Part shown: in pieces, positions 35,701 through 47,439 of the stretch
How positions within the stretch are numbered: the first letter of the stretch is position 1
Layout: the number at the start of each line of letters is the position of its first letter
NCBI GenBank assembly: GCA_036785705.1
Contig: JAWUZG010000174.1
Span: 1,318,970 to 1,382,969 of the forward strand
DNA length: 64,000 bases
Source of the DNA: Acanthornis magna
Taxonomy: Eukaryota; Chordata; Aves; Passeriformes; Acanthizidae
Direction: 5' to 3'
Made by a program: the position numbers and the translations under genes
The notes under the pieces: generated by a model
Told to the model about the DNA's origin: nothing
The model's input: only the letters and a program-made list of their open reading frames with translations
Database searches by the model: none

Positions 35701-38700
35701 TCATTTTGGCTTTCTAGTTAATGCTAGCCAGCTTCAAAAGGATCCAGCTGGGATCCAGGGTTCCTAGGATCCATGGTTTGATCCAGTATAATGACTTCAG
35801 AGCTATGCCACTTCAATGCAAAGCTGGCAATACTGGAGTGAATCCCTTCTCTCATACCACAGTACACTAAGCTGCTTAGCTGTGCCATGACACCTCTTTT
35901 TGGGCCATGTTTCAAACACAGATGAATAACTAACCCAAATGATGAAATGTCCTAAGAAAGTGGTTTTAAGAGCAGATCAGCTGAAAGAGCTGGGGAAGAA
36001 GCAGTTGTGGATAGGAACACTGAAACACTGGGTCCATTTGCTTTCTATTCCAGAAGTCAGGGTATTGTTCCTACCAGACAATGTGCAATGGTTGCAGTTT
36101 CTCCTACTATGTTGAACAGGAAGGTCTGTTTTAAAAGATACCATGGTAACACTGCTGCGGCTTTGGAACTCTCAAATCTCTCTGTTTCATCCTTGCCGAG
36201 GCCACTGTTTGATAACAGTATCAGAAAAGCAGAATACACCACCAACTCACCACCTTACGGAAACTGTTAAGAATTAAGCTCTTCTGAAAGTTATCAAAGC
36301 CAAGCCTGTCTCAGTGCCCCAACAGGCAACAAAAGAAGGATGAGGCAGGATCAGGACTATTGTGTTACTCAACGTATTAACCCATACATAGCTGTTTGAC
36401 TAGTGATTATAAAGCAGATCTTGTACCCAATGGCAGAGATTCTGTTGTCCAGCAAATAATGTACACACTTAGGAAAAGGGCACAGAGAAAGGACCAAAAG
36501 CTTTTTAGTCTGTAATGTCATTATTTCATACTCACCATAGAAAGCAGGCCAGGAGCAGAATGTTTCAGCTTGAAGTTTTCATCTGCAAAAGGACCCCTAT
36601 ATATACTGGCTACTCCAGTGCCATCTCCCTGCATGAGAGGAGTACCCAGTCAGCCACAGCATTTGTTCTGTAGCAATTCCTACAGAACAATTCAACTTAA
36701 AAATTAAATTTAAAATCTCCAAGGGCAAAATGGATGTTGTATTGCCCTTTATACACTCTAGCAGTGAACACATGCAGTGTTTCATTTCTGAACAAGAACA
36801 GCAACTCATTTCTAACTACACAGTTCATTGTTCACCATTCACATGTTGGCAAAAACCTATGGGGACGTTAAGGGTTAAGTCCAAGCCTCCCAGAGTGAAG
36901 TGGAGGCTACAAATTGCTTGGTACAGACCCATCAGGATTTGGAAGGGAAAAGGGAGGAGACGTAGAAGTATGGGCTGGTGTGACAAAGCAGAAGTGGTTG
37001 CACGGCAAAAGTTGACTTACGGTGGGTTTATGTATTTCATCTTTTTTTCTGTGACTTTACTGGAAACAGGAAAGCAATCTCTCTATTCTGCAAAGACAGT
37101 TTCTAAAATAAAGATTTTCTAGTTTGTGCTGTACTTTCTCCTAAGTCCAAACATCTTGTGCTTAACTACAAGCCCAAGCACTCAGATCTCAGGACACTCA
37201 TAAATGAAAGCAGCACGTGACAGCTACAGGTCGCAGGCTCTGACAGCCCACAAGTTCAGAACTCTGCAGAAGCCCGGCATATGGCTCACGTCAGACACAT
37301 TGACTTGAGGGACTGCTGAAAGGCCACCCTGCCCTTGCATCCAGCCTTGCAGAGACATTCCTGTATGATGACAAAAGGACTGAGCAGGGACCCTTCAACA
37401 GGGTCCTTAAAGATGCTGCAGTGATGAACCCTCCAGGGAAAGCTGTAGAAGCAACGCAAATGGTTGTCTCTGGTATGGTCACTTAAATTTACTATCCTGA
37501 CAGTTAATTCCATTTCTGTGTTAAGCTTCCCTTTTTGTGTAACCTCAGACCCATTTCTTCTGCCTTGCTGCAATTTGTCTCCATTGCCTTTCTGCTTAAT
37601 ATACATGATCTTTATTAGGCCAAACTTAATAGAACAACAAAATATCAGTAATATACCCCATGCAGCTCCACATCTTTTGCTCTATTTGCCCAGCCCTTGT
37701 TTCTTTTCCTCCTGCTCTCTGTAGTTTACTTAAACTGTTGGCTCTGAGACAGGAACTTACACCCTGTCTCAGGGGTCAGTGTGACTGTGCTTGCTCACCA
37801 AGTGGCTTTGTAATAAATATAACATATAAATTCCAAATACTGGAGCACTACGTAAAGCTTGTTGAGCTGCAGTGGAAGTAATAAAGTGCACTGGGACATC
37901 TGAGCAGTGTCAAAATTAGCAACTACCCCAGAGTCTGGTGTGGCTGAACTGCTTGCTGTGTGGTCATTTCTCTCAGAGACTTTTGTACAAGTAAGTTTTA
38001 TATTAAAAAAGCTTTACTGCTCCCCTCATATTTTGAAACACTTCCAACAATGAAATAATTTTACTGGGTCCTAAGACAGCGAAGAGATCCTGTTGCCCTT
38101 CAGTCTTACCCATACCCTGCTTATCCCCATGTCAGAGCAAGACCACCATTGTGGGCACAGTCTTTTCTATTTCGAGACAATTTAGTTACAAAAGGTTAGT
38201 TTTTATTTACATTACCTCTTACGTTAGATACTGGGTTCTGTACTTAGGGTCTCTCTACAAAGTGAATAGAAATTCAGAGGGTTTTGTCTGGGGGAGGACA
38301 ACAGAAGAGGGAAGGAAAACAGGGCAAAAAAGAGTTTGCAAGTTTGGAAAGCTTCCAGCGTATTGCCAGGCTATTGTAGAGACAAAATATTTTGGGAAGA
38401 ATTTGTGTTCATCCAAGGCCCCAAATTTGTTTTCAAGTGCTTTTTTGTCTGTTGCAGTAAGATGGCAGTAATGCTATGAGGACACCTCCAGTTACTACTG
38501 AATACTTCAAAAAAAAAAGAGATCCCACAAATCAGCACAGCCCCTTAGAAAGAGTAGCATGTTATACCATAGAGGAAAAGAACAAAAAGAATACAGGAGT
38601 ACATACATTTACGAAGTCACCTCCTTGGATCATGAAATCCTTTATTACCCTAAAGAAGCAAAACAACATTTAGTTCTCAGTGGCCAAAGGCCTGAAGAAG

Positions 38701-40435
38701 GTCAGTGTAAGGTAAAAAGGGATTCTGCCTTGATGTGCAACAAAAGTTAACAGTCTGTGAATGTTGCAGTTCTAAAATCTACAACAAATATTAATTAGTG
38801 GTTGATATGAGGTCATTTAGGACTCATCGCTTTTGACCAGGGATAGTGATTAGGTGATGCCATATCTCTGATGTGGCACACCAGAGCCACCAGAACACAG
38901 AGAAGCCATCTTTGTGTCCCCCCCATCCACTAGCAAAAAATGGGCTAAGCAAAACCAACACACAGGTCCTCCCAGTGACTCCAGCATACACACCTGACAG
39001 CATCCCCAGGTCCCCAAAGCCACAGAATTACATTAACCATGTCCCACAAATGTCTCCAACACCACTAATACCTCAAGGTAGGTCACAAAACCCTATCTGG
39101 CTCAGGCTGCTATTTAGTGTCTAAAGAATAGTAGATGAATTACCTATGGAAAGTGCTTCCTTTATATCCTATAGGGACACCGTCTTTCCTATAAAGAAGT
39201 AAAAAGGAAAATTACTGCAACTTACTGGATATCCCAACACAAAACTCTTCCAGAAATTCAGAGTCCCTAAGGGTTGCCCTATACATTAGCAGCTGCCTTG
39301 AAATAGAACTAAGTGCTGCAGCCTCTCAGCTGCTGCTGTTGGAGGCAAAAAGAAGCCTCAAGTGGGCTCTGCACATGAAATGATTGTTCCCTGCAACAGT
39401 CACACTATCATCTTCACAGAATCCCATTGCAATGTGCAGCATGAGCAGGTGGGCTTTGCAGACAGGGCTTTTTAGAGCCACCTGGGCACAAAAACATCAC
39501 ATCAAAAGGGTAAACCTGCCATATCCGTGAGTCTCCAAGCCCCTCACAATTTCCTCAGAGCAGATTTCTGTAACAGTTCCATTTTGTACTGGTATGATGT
39601 GAAAAAATTCAAGACAAACCCTTTCCGCCTTACCCAGCCCTATTTCTCCAGTGGGCTACTTAGAGGACATTATAACCCACTTACCTGAATTCACCCGTAC
39701 AAAACTGCCTGGCAAACAAAAAAGAGAGCAGAGTGTTAGGTGCATGTGAACTCTGAGGGCTACACCAACTGGTGCCCAGGACTTTCCTTATTGCCTTGGG
39801 GATGTCCCCAGTGAAACACGAACAGGAAATGGCAACTCCTTCCCCCTACCATTTCAAAACATTTCCTGTGCTCTTTGTGGTGAGGAGGTCAGAGATTTAA
39901 CAGCAAGGTTGTAAGAGACAGTGAATGTGGGTCAGGAACTGTGTCTGACAGAGATCAGGGTATGTCCATCCCTCTGATGGAAGTGGGATTTTACATGGTG
40001 CATCCCTCAGTTGATGGCAGGAGAATTGGGTGGCCAGGAGACCTCCACCATGGCACAAGGCACAGCCTGTTCTAAATGCACAGAGCAGATCAGGAGGCTT
40101 CACACAGGAAGCAGAGAAGGACTGGACCCCTTCCAGCCAGACAGGGTCCCATGAGAGACCAGGATGCCATACAGCATCTCTGAGAACAGAGGGACACACA
40201 AAGCAGGTGAAGGAGTTTGGGGCAGGTGTCAGCTAATCACTCTGTCACCAAAAGGCATTCCTGCACCAGAAAGCCTTTGTAGTTCCAGTCCAGACTGAGC
40301 TGCAGGAACGGCAGCTGCTCCTTACCTGAAGTTCTCTGCTGTTTTGGGTACAACATCAGCAAACAGCTCGATCTTCATGCGGCCGACCTCCTGAGGAGAC
40401 GGGGGCCAGGTGAGTCTTCCAGGTCCCCTCACACA

Positions 40436-40480
<45 letters not shown>

Positions 40481-40897
40481 ACACACAGACACAGACACAC
40501 ACACACACACCCACACACACACCTGCCGTCCGACCCCGGGCATTCCCACAAATCCAGTCTCCTCATTCACCCCCACCCCTACAGGCCCCTCCTGACGCAA
40601 CCCTGCTCCTCTCCGCTGCGAGCCCTTCCCGACGGGCCCTGTGACCCCAGAGCTCCGCTATCCTTCTCCCGGCACCGCCGCTCCCAGCGCTCCCACCTGC
40701 GGCTCCGCAAGCCCCACCATGAACCTCCGGCATCCCCCGCGCCCTCTCATCCCCACAACACTCCGACACCCCCAATTATCCCCGCGGTCCCTCGCCGGGC
40801 GCGGCCGCTCCTCGTCCCCGGGCACTCCCACCTGCCCGCCGATGGTCACGTCGAAGAATACCACAGGGTTGTTGGGATTCGCTGCCAGCGCCGACAT
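32756..40897 (-). CDS. PPIH: Peptidyl-prolyl isomerase H (spliceosomal cyclophilin), nine coding exons, 177 aa
   Basis: Cyclophilin of the U4/U6 and U4/U6.U5 snRNPs, bound to PRPF4 and catalysing prolyl cis-trans isomerisation. Exons in coding order: 40897-40832, 40390-40326, 39708-39685 (24 nt), 39188-39144, 38649-38607, 36628-36536, 35026-34939, 34082-34042, 32824-32756. Every junction is GT-AG and in phase; 178 codons with stop, exactly the human length. Active-site residues of the family are present: R67 and F72 and Q75 in [16 protein letters not shown]133 and H138 in [13 protein letters not shown]. The C-terminus ISQCGEM is the PPIH end. The ATG at 40897 gives [17 protein letters not shown], aligned with the human start. 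Introns carry a (TG)n tract, a CR1 copy and otherwise unremarkable sequence. Confidence 0.98.
34660..34872 (+). mobile_element. CR1 LINE 3' fragment in a PPIH intron, antisense to PPIH
   Basis: Contains CR1 3' motifs (ggctcccatgggaatggtc, ggattgttgggctgtcctgt, ttggatgatccct, gggtcccttccag) and ends in ATTCTGATTCTC. It ends about 65 bp from the exon 7 border. Confidence 0.8.
40436..40523. repeat. (CA)n microsatellite in PPIH intron 1
   Basis: About 88 bp of CA with GACA interruptions; (TG)n in the PPIH sense. It lies 46 bp upstream of the exon 2 acceptor. Confidence 0.95.
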
Positions 40898-41000
40898 CGC
40901 GACGGCCACTGCAGGAAGCGGAAATGGCGGCGGAAGCGGAAACGGCGACGGAAGGCGGGATGTGGCCGGGCGGGACACGGGGGTGACGGTGTCCGGGATG
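40898..41000 (-). promoter_or_regulatory. PPIH promoter/5' UTR with clustered ETS-type sites
   Basis: GC-rich stretch just before the PPIH start with five GGAA cores in about 50 bp (40913-40962), most as GCGGAA, around an ATGGCGGC (YY1-like). No TATA box. This is typical of housekeeping promoters; factor binding is inferred. Confidence 0.55.
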
Positions 41001-41244
41001 TCTGGGAGGTGTGGGCGGTGTCCAGGCTATGTCTGGGATATCCGGGCGGCGTCCGGAGCTCCATCGTGCAGGGGCAGCTCGGGGTCCCCAGAGCAGAGCG
41101 CTGCCCGGCTGGGGAGGCCTGCTCTTCCATCTCCCTGCCCACCTGGGCACACGCCGGCTGAACATGGGCCCACTTGTGCCCAGATGGGCAAGCAGGCCGG
41201 TGGCACGTGGGCTGTACCAGCCACAGTGGGACCAGGGCCGTGAC

Positions 41245-41750
41245 AATCCGCCTGTGCTGAGGCATCTCCAGACCTGGGGTCAGTTCTGGGTGCTTCACTA
41301 CAAGAAAGACATTGCGGGGCTGGAGCATGTCCAGGGAAGAGAATGGAGCTGGGGAAGGCTCTGGAGCACAAGGAGCGGGTGAGGGAGCTGAGAGGACTCA
41401 GCCTGGAGAAAAGGAGTCTCGAGGAGACTTTCTTGCTCTCCACAACTCCCTGACAGGAGAATGCAGCCATGTGAGGGTCGGGCTCTGCTCTTAGGGAACA
41501 CGGGACAGGACAAGAGGGATGAGCCTCAAGTTGTTGCAGGGGAGGTTCAGGTTGGACATCACGAAGAATCTCTGTGGAAAGGCTCATCCAACCCTGGCAC
41601 AGGCTGTCCAGGGTAGTGGTGGAGTCCCCATCCCTGAAAGGATTTAAAAGCTGTGTAGATGTGGCATTTGGAGACATGGTTTAGTGGTGGCCTTGGCAGT
41701 GCTGGGGGAACAATTGGTCTTTCCCATCCTCACTAATTCCATGATTGCAA
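41245..41750 (+). mobile_element. CR1 LINE 3' region, about 0.5 kb
   Basis: Recognisable CR1 end: 'cagcctggagaaaaggag', 'gaggttcaggttggacatc', 'gacatggtttagtggtgg', and terminal ATTCCATGATTG. It sits just upstream of the PPIH promoter and is non-coding. Confidence 0.85.
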
Positions 41751-41759
41751 CAGTTAGGT

Positions 41760-44700
41760 CTGTGCTTGTTTTCAAGGTTTGATCAGTTGGACACTGCCTT
41801 TGAGAGGTTTACAGGACATGCTCCTATGTCCTGACTGTGCTTGAGGAGAAGTGATGCTTTCTCTGGCAGAAAGATGAGCAAGGTATGTAAAGAAATGCAC
41901 TGCAGCTTTTCTGCTTGGAAAGAGACCTTTCCTGGAGAAAAATCCTGATTTGGAAATTGTTATGTATGCACACAATGGCTGAGTGCAGCTGTCTAGGTAC
42001 AATCAGTACCTACCCTTTCTCCTTCCTTGTGGCAAGAGGAACCTCCAGTGTGATGATCAGCCCTGACTCTGCTCATACAGAGCTGGGCTGGCCCAGAATA
42101 CTTTTCTGCCACTGAAATGCCAAAATGGCAACACCTACTTTTGGTGAATCAAGATGATCTATTTCTACACCTTCAACCTGTCTTTGGTGATACAGTTTTC
42201 TCAGGACATTTCCTAAAGACTCTAAGGATAATTTTTGAGTCTTCTTGGTCTTTCTTTAGGTTGTGTGGATCCAGAATATTTGGGCCTTGGCACATACATG
42301 TCTTAGGCTGGAGAACCACTGTTCTATTCCTTGTTATAATCTTGGCACATGAAGGCCCCACTGTCAGGCAGGACACTGTTATTGCTTCCTGAAGGTGAAA
42401 ATCTACTCAGTGATTTGCATTGGTGAATTGTGTCCTTCAGTGTGTCCCAGCTGTGGTTTTGCTTTAAAAAACCCAGCAGTTCATCTGAAAATACCTTCTT
42501 TTGCAGGCCAGGGATGGGCAGTGGTACAAGATGAAGGATGCCTCAAGATATCTCTCTGCCAAAGTACTTATTTATTTTGCTATTCCAGGTAGGAACAAGT
42601 TTGAAAGGATATTCAGAATACACTTCCGCTCCTATTACTAATCCTGTTGCTGTTCTCCTCTGGTGGGTTTTGCTTTTTGTCATAGTAGAGAATGACTGGT
42701 TGTCCAGGTGAGTTCTGTCTGTCCTGCAGTTTGACAGGTCCTTTTTTCTCCCTCGTTGTCTGGCACTAAGCTGTGCTTGTGTAAATTGCCAGCTGCCTGC
42801 TCTCTGAGAAGGCCCAGCTGTGTAAAAGGGCAAAATGGACATCTGAGAGGGTATGAAGATGACTCACTACTTGAAAGGGGCAGACATGGCTGGAAAACCG
42901 TGATCTATTTTCCAAAGCCTTGTGCTGCTTCAGTCTTCTGCATCTCATGTCAAGTGCTGCCAGAAAATGACAGGCCTGAAACCACAAGGAGACTGCAAGA
43001 AATCAAGGAGGTGGAGAAAGCTCACAGACACTGAAGAGGGGGAGAAGCTGAACAGAAGCCAGCCAGACATTCCACTTTCCAGGAAATGCAGGGCACCCTC
43101 ACCACCAGCTGGGACATGGCTGTGGGAACCTTCTTCCCTGTTTCCACAGGGAGAGAAAGAGCCTTGTGATGTCAGAAGCTCGGGGAGAAAGGTACAAGAG
43201 TGAAGAAGGGGAACTCCAGAGAGGAGGACTAAAAAGTAGCAACTTTTGCAGCATTGCAACAGTTGCCTCACTCTTTGCCGACGATTTCAAGTGCCTGGCT
43301 TATGTACGGCCCTGTTCAGTCACCAAGCTTCCCAGCATAACCTGCCAGTGACCATCAAAGGCTGCACACATCTCAGAAGAATGTTGACCATTAAACCTGA
43401 CATTTATGATTGAAGCAATAAAACCATTAAACCAAACCCAGTCCCAAGTGGTGCTTCTGATTATTCTATGGAGAGTTTGACTATGCAAGAAACAACAGAC
43501 AGTGTTTTTTTTAAATTTGTTTAACTCAAGACTTCCTTTATGAACACTCCCTTGTGATGCCGAAGGGTGGGAGCTTTTTAAACCTGTATTGAAAGAGCAT
43601 GCGGAGATCTCAGGGAAAAAAATTCCCCAGGAATGGAGTGTCTTCGGGACTGCTGGAGCAGAGGCTCAGCTCCCTTGTGTGTGGCTCATGTTCTCCCAAG
43701 TGCAACATCCAGTGCAAGAGAGACAAGGGAGCCAAGGGACTGCAAATATGGACACTGGGAGTCCTCATCAATGGGGCTGTCTAGTTAAGCAGGTGGGTTT
43801 CCACTCTTTTTACTCCTCCTTTTGGTGAAGAAATTGTTTTCCTGGCAGACTTGTGCAGTGGAGCTTGATTAAAAAAGACAGCACTTCACCTTGAAGACGA
43901 TTCTGCAGTGTCTCACACAAGCTGCAATTTATATACCTTCTGGTCTATTTCTCAGCCATCCCAGACCTGGAATCAGTTACTGAAGCAAAACCAAGACAAA
44001 CATTTACGCATTTCTTCTCACAGAAAGTATAAAGCAGCATTTCTTCTCACAGAAAGTATAAAGCAACCAGCTTCCAAGCCTCCTGTGAAACTCACTCCAA
44101 AATGAGGAAAGCATCCTCTTTGATCTCCAGTGCCAGTGCTTGGGACTGCTGTCCCCTCTAGAAACCAAGTCCAGTGAGAAAGGTGATGGGAGTGGGGGAT
44201 GTGAGCAGGAACAGGGTCCAGATGAGCACCCAGGTGCAGGGATCTTGAAAGCAGTCATTTTGTGGTGACCTGTGTAAAAGACACTTCTTCACCAGCCTAG
44301 GAGAAAGGGAAGGATACTTTAGTATAGAATTACCAAGAGAAGTTATTTATTTCGCTACATTTATTGCATGTGAATAAACCAGTTTTTTGTCCTCTTACCT
44401 TCTCAGGCACATATGGCATCAAAAAACACCTTCCAAATCATGTAAAACTTGCAGCACAAACCAGGTTACTGTTCTTCCCCATCATCCGCTCAACCAACAG
44501 TGTCTCTCTCCAGGACCTGTACACTTTGAGTGGCCTCAGTTTCCACATTCCATCTTTTTCATCTCCTTCTCTGTCTTCTCCTGTTTCCTCGGGGTCTCCT
44601 CTCTGCTGAACACTCTTCTCAGTCACTCCCTGACCTCTCAATGCTTTTCACTGTAATTGTGCTTCTGGAAGATGTTGTCTAAAAGCACTGTCCCAGCCCA

Positions 44701-44960
44701 GTGGTCCGCGCCTATCCCTCTTCTCTTGCTGCTGTTTGATGCATTTTTCTGGTCTTACGGGCCCTTGTGCCCTGGCTCCTTCCTGCTGTTAAACCCTGTT
44801 CCTGCAAGAGAAGTGACCGTCAGTCAGTATCTCCTCCATGGTGCCTTTCCTGCCTCTTCCTTACCTGACCTAGACAGAGAGGTGGGATGGTGGGAACCAT
44901 CACAGCCCCTGCCAGTACAGGCTTGTCTCTGGGTGTGGAAGATGGTTCCTGAAGGAAAAG
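41760..44960. other. Gene-free region, mostly unclassified
   Basis: No conserved coding frame or RNA gene was found. It may hold old repeats too diverged to name. A 29-bp perfect tandem duplication is present at 44008-44065. Confidence 0.5.
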
Positions 44961-44984
44961 AGCAAAACTTACAGTAACGCCTCG

Positions 44985-45950
44985 GCAATGTCCTGCTGGT
45001 AGAGCTGATTGGAAGGCAGCTCTCCAGGCTGCCAGCAAGGCAAGTTGGCAGCAAGTCCCAAGGCTGGTCCAGGAATGCTCTTGGGTAAAAGTGACACTTT
45101 TTCAGCTCCACAGCTTCTCTGGGCAACCCATGACAGTGCTTCACCACCCTCACAGGGAAGAATTTCTTCCCAGTGTCCCATCTAACCCTGCCCTGCATCA
45201 GTATGATGCCATTCCCCATTTTCCTGTCACACCAGTTTGTCCAAAGTCCCTCTCCAGCTCTTTTAGATCCCCTTTAGGTACTGGAAGGGCTCTAAGGTCT
45301 CCCCAGAGCCTTCTCATCTCCAGGCTGAATGAACATCCCCAGCTCTTAGCCTGTCTCCAGAGCAGAGCTGCTCCAGCCCTCAGAGCAGTTCCATGGCCTC
45401 TGGACAGCCAGTCCATGTCCTTCTTGTGCTGGAGGACCCAGAGCTGGGAGCAGCACTGCAGGTGGGGTCCTACCTGAGCGAAGAAGAGGGGCAGAATCCT
45501 CCCTCACCTGCTGTCCATGCTGTGGGGATCAGCCCAGGACACTGTTCATTTTTCAGCTGCCAGTGGACATGGCTAGCTCATGTCCAGCTTTTCACCAGCA
45601 TCCCACATCCTTGCTGGCAGGGCTGCTCTCAATTTGTTCATCCCGCAGCCTGGATTGATACTGGGTGTTGCCCTAACCCATGAGCAGCACCTGGACCTGG
45701 CCTTGTTAAACCTCATAAAGTTCCTATGGGCCCACTGCTTGAGCCTGTCCAAGTCCCACTGGATGGCCCTGTCCTCTAGGCATGTCACCTGCGCTGCTCA
45801 GCTCGGGGTCATCTGCCAGCGTGCTGAGGGTGCACTCGATGCCACTGTCTGTGTCGTTGAAGATGTTGAATAGCACTGGTGCCAGTACAGCCCTCTGAGG
45901 GACACCCCTTATCACAGATGTCCATTGGGACTCAGCCGTCTGTCCATCCA
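44985..45950 (-). mobile_element. CR1 LINE with reverse-transcriptase remnant
   Basis: On the minus strand, the stretch from 45950 to about 45600 encodes CR1 RT-like pieces (GVPQRAVLAPVLFNIF, IECTLSTLADD, DLDRLKQWAH, MRFNKAR) broken by frame changes. The non-coding 3' part follows to about 44985. The RT catalytic motif region reads LADDPEL. The element is a 5' truncated dead copy. Confidence 0.9.
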
Positions 45951-46096
45951 TTCATCTGTCCTTCTGTCTTTCTGTCTGCCTGCCCATCCGTCCAGGCAAC
46001 TTAACATCTGACCACTCTCCCATCTGTCCTATTCCCATCCATCTGTCCCTCCTTGCCTCTGGCCTGGCCATCCCTGCTCTCCATCTGGTCAGCCGT
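45930..46096. repeat. Degenerate CTGTCCAT-type tetranucleotide tract, left part
   Basis: Diverged CATC/CTGT units. The same kind of tract resumes after the LTR at 47038, so the LTR appears to have split one microsatellite-derived region. Confidence 0.65.
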
Positions 46097-46101
46097 CCAC
46101 C

Positions 46102-47032
46102 TGTGAGAGACTGGAATGTTAATGGTTAATGACTCAAAACAATTGTGCCTGATCTGCAGTGTTACATCAGACTGGCTGCCCCAGGGAGAGGTACCTGTGT
46201 GTTCCCACAGAGCCTGAGCATATGTTAACCAATTGAATGTTGCATTTTGCAAGCTTCCCTCATCCCTGACTGACCAAGACTGCCAACATCACTTTGACCA
46301 ACTTAGATTGAAATTGCAACAAGGTTTTGTTGCTGGATCCACTGGTGGGTGGTAACTGTATAACTTTTCTGGTTTTATCCTTTCTTTCTTTTTCCTTATA
46401 CGTTTTCTTTAATGTTATTTTTAGGCTTTTATATTACTAATAGGAAAGATGTGTGCTAATGTCTTTACAGACAATTCGATGGGTGAGGGTATGGGTGTTA
46501 ACGTCTTTGAAATGAGTCTTCATGTCTCTACCAACTTCAAGCCACAGGTTTGTTACAGAACCCAGACAGTTTGACTCCCAAAACAGACAAATGGGTCTGC
46601 ACAAGCCTGAGTTTCTGAACTTTGGGGGGAAATGTCAGGTTTAAGAGGGGAATGTATGGTAGGTGGTTCAGAAAGTCTGTACCTTCCTAGTACCTTAGCC
46701 AATGGGGAAAGGAAGAAGACAGCACAAAGCCAAGAGTTTAAAAGGAGGCTGTGTCCTCCAAAACCTCGAGAGAGAAAACCCAGCGGGCGTATGCCTCAGT
46801 GGACTCTCTCCCTTTTTTCGAATAAAGTTACAGGACTCCTCTGTTACTATAGATAATAACCAAAATGGCTACATTTTAAAATTTGCCAAGTACCTTATTC
46901 TGCCTTAATGTTCTAAAGTTTGCAACCAAAAGATTGTTCTTGAATTTCCTGAGTACTTTATTGTTTCTCCCACGCTCTGCCTAAAGTCAAACAACCTTCC
47001 CCTAAACCTTCCAAGCAGACCAGGACATAACA
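46102..47032 (+). mobile_element. Solo LTR, 931 bp, with 5-bp target duplication
   Basis: Begins TGTGAGAGACTGG and ends GGACATAACA, flanked on both sides by CCACC (46097-46101 and 47033-47037). AATAAA at 46821-46826 gives the plus orientation. No coding region. A 5-bp duplication is usual for class III (ERVL) elements, but the flank is low complexity, so the match is less decisive than it looks. Confidence 0.65.
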
Positions 47033-47260
47033 CCACCCCAGCCAGTCATCCAGCTGTCCATCCATCCCTCCTCCTGGCTATCCCTGCTGTCCATCTCTCC
47101 AGCCAGCCAGACCAAACATTATTTCATCTGGCCATTTGCCCATCCATCTATCCAGACAGTCCCTACCATCTGTCCCTGTGATCTGGCCATCTCTGCTGTC
47201 TGTCTGTCCATGTGGCCCATGACTGGCCAACTCTGCTGTCTGTTTATCTGTCCATCTAGC

Positions 47261-47395
47261 CCATCCATCCATCCATCCATCCATCCATCCATCCATCCAT
47301 CCATCCATCCATCCATCCATCCATCCATCACATCCATCCATCCATCCATCCATCCATCCATCCATCCATCCATCCATCCATCCATCTATCCATCC
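47261..47395. repeat. (ATCC)n tetranucleotide microsatellite
   Basis: About 33 near-perfect CATC/ATCC units with one two-base interruption near 47330. Diverged flanks extend to about 47040. Its translated reading (WMDG repeats) is not a protein. Confidence 0.97.
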
Positions 47396-47439
47396 CCCCC
47401 ATGGGAGGAAAGTGTTTGTCGATCCATCTATCCCTGGCC

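Noticed and set aside
45573..45951. CR1 reverse-transcriptase frames as a gene
   Set aside because: Frame-shifted, truncated fragments of a LINE.
47119..47385. Long minus-strand frame of WMDG repeats
   Set aside because: It is the (ATCC)n microsatellite read as protein.
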